Shown piece after piece: positions 57,909-64,000 of a DNA stretch of 64,000 bases; position 1 is the first letter of the stretch, and every line of letters starts with the position of its first letter. The DNA lies in NCBI GenBank assembly GCA_936440205.1, contig OW387140.1:31431659-31495658 (forward strand). The letters run 5' to 3'. This DNA is from Lepidonotus clava. Taxonomy: Eukaryota > Annelida > Polychaeta > Phyllodocida > Polynoidae. A program made the position numbers and the translations under genes. The notes below the pieces were generated by a model. It searched no databases. It was not told the origin of the DNA and saw only the letters and a list, made by a program, of their open reading frames with translations.

Positions 57909-60900
57909 GATGAAGTGCCATTTAGCCCAATCCTCATTTTGGACCACCCTTTGGGCCGAACGTGCCGGTAGGAGAGTTAAAAAAGGTTAAAGCGTGGTTG
58001 TTGCAGTGCGTGCCCTTGAATAGGGCGCACCCTAAATAAGATAAAGACTGACGTCACATGTTTCATGCTCATAACGGAACACTTGGCTGCCTGCCATTGT
58101 TCTGAATGGGGAATCTTCAGGCATTATAACGGAGCGCAGGCACATCAGGGGTAACCAGGTAGAACAATACACAGAGGAGTAAAGGGTGCTTGGGATGGTA
58201 AAAGATACGGACCCACAATACAGTCATCTATTTTTAGACTACTCGTAAAGAGGTTTGTTTTCAAAGGGGAAAGGGTATTGGTTTTCTATGGAAGACATGC
58301 ATGTTTAGGAAGATTAGAATATTTTCCAGATGACACAAGTGAGGTGAATTGGTGAAAAAAGCTTGTATCATATAAATAATGAATATAGTGGCTTTTCACA
58401 ACTGTTTATCATAGTGGTTTAAATCACTTTTCTATAGCTAATTTGATAGGTTTATTGCTAAACCCAGGGTCCATAACTTTTCTGTATGTTATTTCACAAT
58501 CACAGTCAATGATCTGATTGAACACTTTCAGACAAGCCTTTATCTTAAAAGGGTCTGTAAACACTTATCCGAATAGTCATAAACTATGAGCAAGTTTTAA
58601 ATTAATTGAAACACACTACCCCGAAAAAAATCCTCCTAATTCTTCTTTTCAGGAACATCTATGACACATATTTATGTCTACAAATCAAGGTAATCAAATA
58701 CCATCCTTTTAGCACAGTTCACCACTGCCAATTTGCTAACCAAGGACATGGGACACAATCAATAGCCCCCATCAGTCTTCATAGACCCTATTCATTGACC
58801 CACCCTGGCTCCCATTGGTCAACCTGACCATTAACCCTCACCTCCTGGTCAGAGATGTGTCCCTTCTGGTGCCACAAGCCCTCTGTCAGGGTCGGGTCGG
58901 TGTTGGGGTGGTGAAAGGGTTAATTTATCTGACCCCCAGTTGATGTAGTCTCTCATGCCAACACGCCATTTACGCCAAACAAGGTCTGCTTCATGTTCCT
59001 GCCATATTGCTTTTACTCATGGCCTTCATTTTTGTGGTTTCATTTATGGTTTTTTTCTGAAACGACAGCATGCATTGTAAGGCCTGTCCTCGTCTTTGGA
59101 TTAAGTGAGGTCTAACCTGTCAACCTAGATACTGATGAAAACATAATCTCTTTGATGTTAAGCGTGGATGTGTCGTTTGTCTATATTTAGCACTTCGATC
59201 TTGAAGCAGCAACTTTATTACTTCGCAAAGAATCCTTTTTGCTATACCGTAGTTTTTCTCTCACTAGGCAGACATATTCGATATTTCGACATATCAAAAA
59301 CTATGGATACTAAAGGTAGAAAAAAATTCATTGTTTTGTCTTTAAGTGCTTGTATCTATCAGAGAAGAGAAGGTTTATATTTGATTAATTCGCACGATAT
59401 ATTCTAACGATTATACTTATTGAAGCATATAGATGGGTTGACCCTTTTTTTTGTTACCCTCACTACTGGATGTGATTGTTTTTATATTCATATATTTGCT
59501 CTTCTAACCAAACTTTGGGAAATGAGTCTGGAGTCCATCCTTTAATCGACAGTTCTTTTGTTAATATGTGTATCTAATTTTCCTACCAAAAAAACAACAG
59601 CTCTACAATAAAAGATACCAAGGTACAAACATTTTAATCTTATCTCTATTTAGATTTCATGCCGTGAATTAATTTCACGTTATGGAGGCAAGAGAATGTT
59701 GTTATCTCTATTCATGAGTTTAACTGTGAAATTGTTCATTAATTCAATCATTTGACCATGGGTCCGGTTTCACACCGGGGACACTGTTTATTGCAAAGCA
59801 ATGTCACGTACCATGCTCCACAAGTTCTCTGTTCTTATCTTGGGGATTCTGTTTCGAAAACACAAGGGGCTCGGATTCCTATTCCAATTCATAGAAATGA
59901 GCATAACTATCCCTAAAATTTAGAGAACACACTTGGGGTCTTTTTTGTTTACGTATATTTGGTAATGCAGCAATTGAGTGTACGCACTTTCGTATCACGT
60001 TTTGATAGAATTATGTAATAATTATGTTGAAATTTGAGTGAACTAGAAGGTTGAATAGTGGTAAGAAACCCTTTCTCACATTCTCTAAAAAACACAGTAG
60101 TAGGCCTAAACTGTCAAACAACACAAAGAGGACCACAAATCAGAAAGTTTTGGGATATTAAAACAAACAACGATTGAAATGGTAAAAAAAGTATTACAAA
60201 GAAATATAAATATATGTACATGTATGTAGAAGTTAACATTTAAACGAAATTGACCATGGGTCACACAAAACATACAAACTATTGCCTCTCAAATAATATA
60301 TGTAAATATACTTGTCCAACATCCCTGCAGCTCTTGTACAAATCAGAGGGCCTGTTTGCTACATCTCAGAGCATGATCCCAGCGAGTCGATATAATCTGC
60401 TCAAAGAGCAGCTCATCTCTGGAGGTATTTGTGAGTCGATAGTGCACCATTAGTGGTCCCTGTGTGCGTGGTGCCGGCCGGTCAGTCCGCCCATTAGCAC
60501 TGAGCAGCTCAGACCCTGCCTCGGGGAGGAGAGCGAGCTGCTCAAGGAGAGTGAGCTGCTCCACCTGCTCCATCCCTCTTCTTTCCATCCCAGGAGGGCT
60601 TTGCGTGGGTCTGCCACAGTCCCCTGGATCCCCTTGGGGATGATCCCGACCCTCCCTTCGGACGCCCTCCATTCGCCATCCACTTATTTTCACGCCGTAC
60701 AGGATACATTATTAGCGCCGTTATTACTTGCTTCTAACGTTGGGTTTAGTGACCTTTCTGTCCGCATGCGAACTTGTAATCTTGTAACGTGCGGTAGTGT
60801 ATGAGGCTTAAAGTAGATCTACAAAGGGATGCTGCTGTATTGAAAGCTTTCAAAGATTTTATAATAGCACTTTATGTTGTTAGTATTCACTCATAGAAAT

Positions 60901-62320
60901 AGAACAATGAAGGACAAAACCTATTTATAATCTAGTCAACTATCAAGCATAATTATAGGAAATTATTATTAGCATACATGTAATTCCACAGCAAACCAAT
61001 TGATACAAGCCATGAAAATTTGGAGTAAACTAATGTTTAATTGTATGATAAAATGTAGGGTTTACGATACATGCAACTCTTGTATCCTTCAGTTATATCT
61101 CCCATAACTCAGCGCCAATGCGTGTGAGCTGTTCCGTTCTCATAAATCCCGTACAGCATTCATTCGACCTGGGGGCCTGGCATACTGTGACAAGGGCACA
61201 ATCCACACACACCTCCCGACGACCTGCCACATGTGAGCCAATACACAGCACAGACAAAACAGGGCCAGCTTCCCTCAGAAAACCTTGCTTCATCCCTCAT
61301 CACTCCAGCCTTCCCCTGTACAGCTCCCTAAGGCCCTTTACTGCCCTTAACACGCAAACCTGCCATACGTTCTCCCAGTCCATCGTCTAGGCTCTCCCGC
61401 CAGCTCTATACTTTATATACTCTGCCTTTTAACCCGGCGCCCCAGACCTAAACACATAACTCACATGGGCACTAAAGGCAACAGATCTCTACCGCGATAT
61501 CAATATGAAATGAGCAGCTCCCGGGACATAACAGGGCTAATATGGACTGACTCGGCTATTCATCATATGATGGCGCATACCGCTAAAAGTTGAGAGTTTG
61601 AAAGTTGTACGGTGGTTTGTACAGTATTGCCAGAAATATCTTGGTAAAGGGATAAATTCCAATGGCTATACTACAGCCGTGATATAACAATTTTCAAAGG
61701 AGAAAAAATGTGTTTATCAATTTATGAAAAGTCTCAAATCACTACGAATATGTTTTTCCAGTATTTTGGTATCAGTCAGATTGAGAGAACACAAGGTAAT
61801 TCTCAATTAGTCGGCTGTGGCTGTTTTTTTTTTACGAAACAAGGAAATTCATATGGCAACATAAATTACAGGCCTATGGCTGAGCTTTCCTAATTCTACT
61901 TACAAAATATTATGTTCTATACTTGTCTATATCTTCATTTCATTGTTATGAATAGCTTTATTCCCAAAGTCTGGCTTATAATAGTGAGTACATTCTGATT
62001 ATAAATCTACCAACAGTATTTTATGTTCCATCTTCTGCCTCTAGCTCTGTATTTCCCCATGTTATCAATCAGTAAGGACAGTATCACAGTAACAGGCGTA
62101 ATAATTTATTTGTCTATAGAACGAAAGACGAATCAGATGACTCTGGGCACCGAACAATTAGACTGCAAAAAATAGAAAAAGGCAACTCGACCAGCAGAGA
62201 GCCTTGAAGAAAAATCCAATTACAGCTGGTAGCTGAAGAAATGACATGAGTTGACTTGTTGTCTGTGTCTGGGTCTGTGGGGTGGGCAGGAACATAGCCG
62301 GTGCTCCAGGGCATCGCCCC
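57909..62320. other. Intergenic region, no gene seen
   Basis: Has a CRE at 58049-58056, a GC-richer block at 58740-58930, the densest cluster of the 9-mer GAGCWGCTC (60406-60561), a minus-strand 116-aa frame there (60343-60693) whose Leu/Glu/Gln segment is produced by that motif, TAGGCCTA at 60101, and a C/T-rich stretch at 61190-61450. No supported exon. Confidence 0.5.
60406..60561. promoter_or_regulatory. Cluster of four GAGCWGCTC motifs
   Basis: Copies at 60406-60414, 60502-60510, 60535-60543 and 60553-60561, with a fifth at 61512-61520. The surrounding 150 bases are GC-richer than the flanks. What binds or uses the motif is unknown; a cis-regulatory role is inference. Confidence 0.3.
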
Positions 62321-62321
62321 A

Positions 62322-62460
62322 CGAGTGTCAGTGGACAGGGAAAGGCCCTCAGGGTGTGAGTGTCTTTGGACATGGAAAGGGCCTCAGGGTGTGGGTGTCT
62401 GTGGACATGAGTGTCCGTAGAAATGAAAAAAGCAAGGCATGAGTGTCCTCGGACAAGAGA
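62322..62460. repeat. 37-bp minisatellite, 2 good and 2 decayed copies
   Basis: Units begin gagtgtcagtggacaggga, gagtgtctttggacatggaa, gggtgtctgtggacatgagt and gagtgtcctcggacaagaga; the first two share aagg[g/c]cctcagggtgt. Confidence 0.8.
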
Positions 62461-64000
62461 ATTACCTTAAATTGTGGTCCAATATGTTGTCTGCTTATAA
62501 CCAGAAAATCACAGCGAGGGGACGTCAAAAGTTGAGTTGCATATACGATGATCCAGATTGCATGAGCAAACGGGCTCTTATGGCAAGAACCTGCGCTGAT
62601 ACAATGGTAAAGATCCCAGGGTATTAGTGTCTCAAGAATGAAAACAGTATAGGAAGCTTGAGGGTTGTTTCGTTTTTATTTAATAATAAAAGCAGTCAGT
62701 GTCAACTACACTCTCTTCAGTCTTCTTAATACTTTTCTGATTCTGGACGTGGATCCAAACGTATTTCCTATACAATACACACCGTCCTCGGCTTTATTAC
62801 AATGTTGCTCTATAGGTCTGCAGGGCAAGAAAGGACTGAAAAACTTGAAATATCTGGTCCTTCTACCTGTCTTAAAAGTGTAGCGCTGTTTATAACGTTA
62901 TGATAAAAATAAAAGTGGTATATTTAGATTCAGTATATTTTTTTCTATCATTCAATACCAAAATTGTTTGTCAGGCACAAGTATTTTAATAAAGAAATTG
63001 GAGTAGAATCTGACAAAGACGGCACAAGTTTTCAAAATATGAGCATCCTCCCATGTGAAATTGCTAATGAATATAATAATTAATGGGAACAAAGGGGAAA
63101 ATATATCAAATACATTCGGATGATAAGTGGCCACAAATGACACACAAAATATGTTTAGAAAATTCAAAAAGTCATTAATCATGTACTCCCCCACCAGTAA
63201 CTTATGTGATTGATATAAAAAAACTTACTACAAATCTTTGGAAAATAGAACTCAAAATAGACTTGAAAAACAAAACCAGCCCTTTCTTGCCCTGCAGACC
63301 TATAGTTTATAGCCATAGTGGACTCTTATACCTTCCTTTCAATCATTTCATTCAACATATAACAACAAAAAGATAGTTTGGCTGGTCCTTTTTCATCATC
63401 GACACTGTTAGGTTGTCAATGTTTTTGCTTGGGGAACAATAGGCCTATATATCAAACTTCAGCGTAAATATTGCTTACTCTGCATCGTGATTACGCTACT
63501 GACCTATCCAAGAAATATTGTCATAAAGCAGCCTCAGACAATTGATTGTTTGCATAGGTCAGAAGTCAAAAAACAATGCGGAATAAGCAATATCTACTGC
63601 AATCCAAAGGTATATTTCCATAAGAAAGAATCCCAGAAATATTAAGATGAAATCCAGATTCTAGAAATGATAGAAAGCAAATTTACATATAAACCATGGT
63701 TCAATTCAATAAATGACTGTAGCTTCTCTGTTACCTAAAACCCTAACGCGGGTATTCCTTACTTTGTCATCATGTAAATGTATTCAGTCAAAGCCAGGCC
63801 TTTTTCAGCTATCGATATTTTCCCTTTGAAATACATACATGCAGATTTAAATGTAGCAATAATATTCATCCTTGTGAATTATGATGGCTGAAAATTGATT
63901 TGTAATCAATTATGAAATAACTGAATATACAAGGAACCGCCTCTGCATATACCTAAGCAATGTGATAAAAGGGACATTGTATATCTGAGCTAGGGTAGGG
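62461..64000. other. Intergenic end of window, nothing firm
   Basis: AT-rich with TAGGCCTA at 63440. Short frames at 62665-62883 and 62952-63194 have no recognised content. No repeat or RNA gene seen. Confidence 0.5.

Noticed and set aside
60343-60693. Minus-strand 116-aa frame with a Leu/Glu/Gln-rich segment
   Set aside because: The EQL/LEQL pattern comes from the clustered GAGCAGCTC motif; no domain and no transcript signal.
1-64000. rRNA, tRNA, CRISPR array, known microRNA seeds, transposase or reverse-transcriptase domains
   Set aside because: Looked for on both strands by eye; none found. A covariance-model and profile search would be needed to exclude them fully.

Overview
The window is typical low-gene-density animal DNA: AT-rich (roughly 40% GC by eye), with introns, microsatellites, minisatellites, short terminal-inverted-repeat elements and long non-coding stretches. 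Nothing in it names the species. The small-intron/small-exon structure, the element types and a strong excess of the palindrome TAGGCCTA suggest a marine bilaterian invertebrate, mollusc-like or an invertebrate deuterostome (inference only).

Only one protein-coding gene can be supported, and it is striking. On the minus strand, from 16960 down to 503 and then off the left edge, lies an orthologue of the vertebrate KIAA0513 family (SBF1/SBF2-type domain). Its first coding exon (16960-11751) is 5,210 bases long. It encodes about 1,720 residues of low-complexity, tyrosine-rich tandem repeat (core KD[P/Q]YG, about 70 exact copies) before the conserved domain begins. Three small exons (7919-7871, 3411-3367, 647-503), joined by canonical GT-AG introns with matching phase, continue the conserved domain. 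Together they align block by block with the human protein as I remember it. The rest of the gene lies to the left of base 1.

The remaining 47 kb to the right (17-64 kb) shows no convincing gene. It holds non-autonomous DNA elements: six copies of a TTAA-flanked short element, one 1.0-kb CACTG-ended element, and one 0.7-kb element carrying six X-box-like palindromes. It also holds a diverged tandem duplication (46.0-47.6 kb), several minisatellites, (TA)n tracts, G-rich and pyrimidine-rich tracts, and candidate regulatory clusters: NRF1/YY1/CTCF-like at 33.7 kb, an X-box plus E-box plus twin CREs at 23.8-24.1 kb, and an octamer plus TATA at 30.9 kb.

Two window-wide word signals are not explained by any feature. 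The 9-mer GAGC[A/T]GCTC occurs 14 times where about 0.2-0.3 is expected, and the palindrome TAGGCCTA occurs 14 times where about 0.9 is expected.
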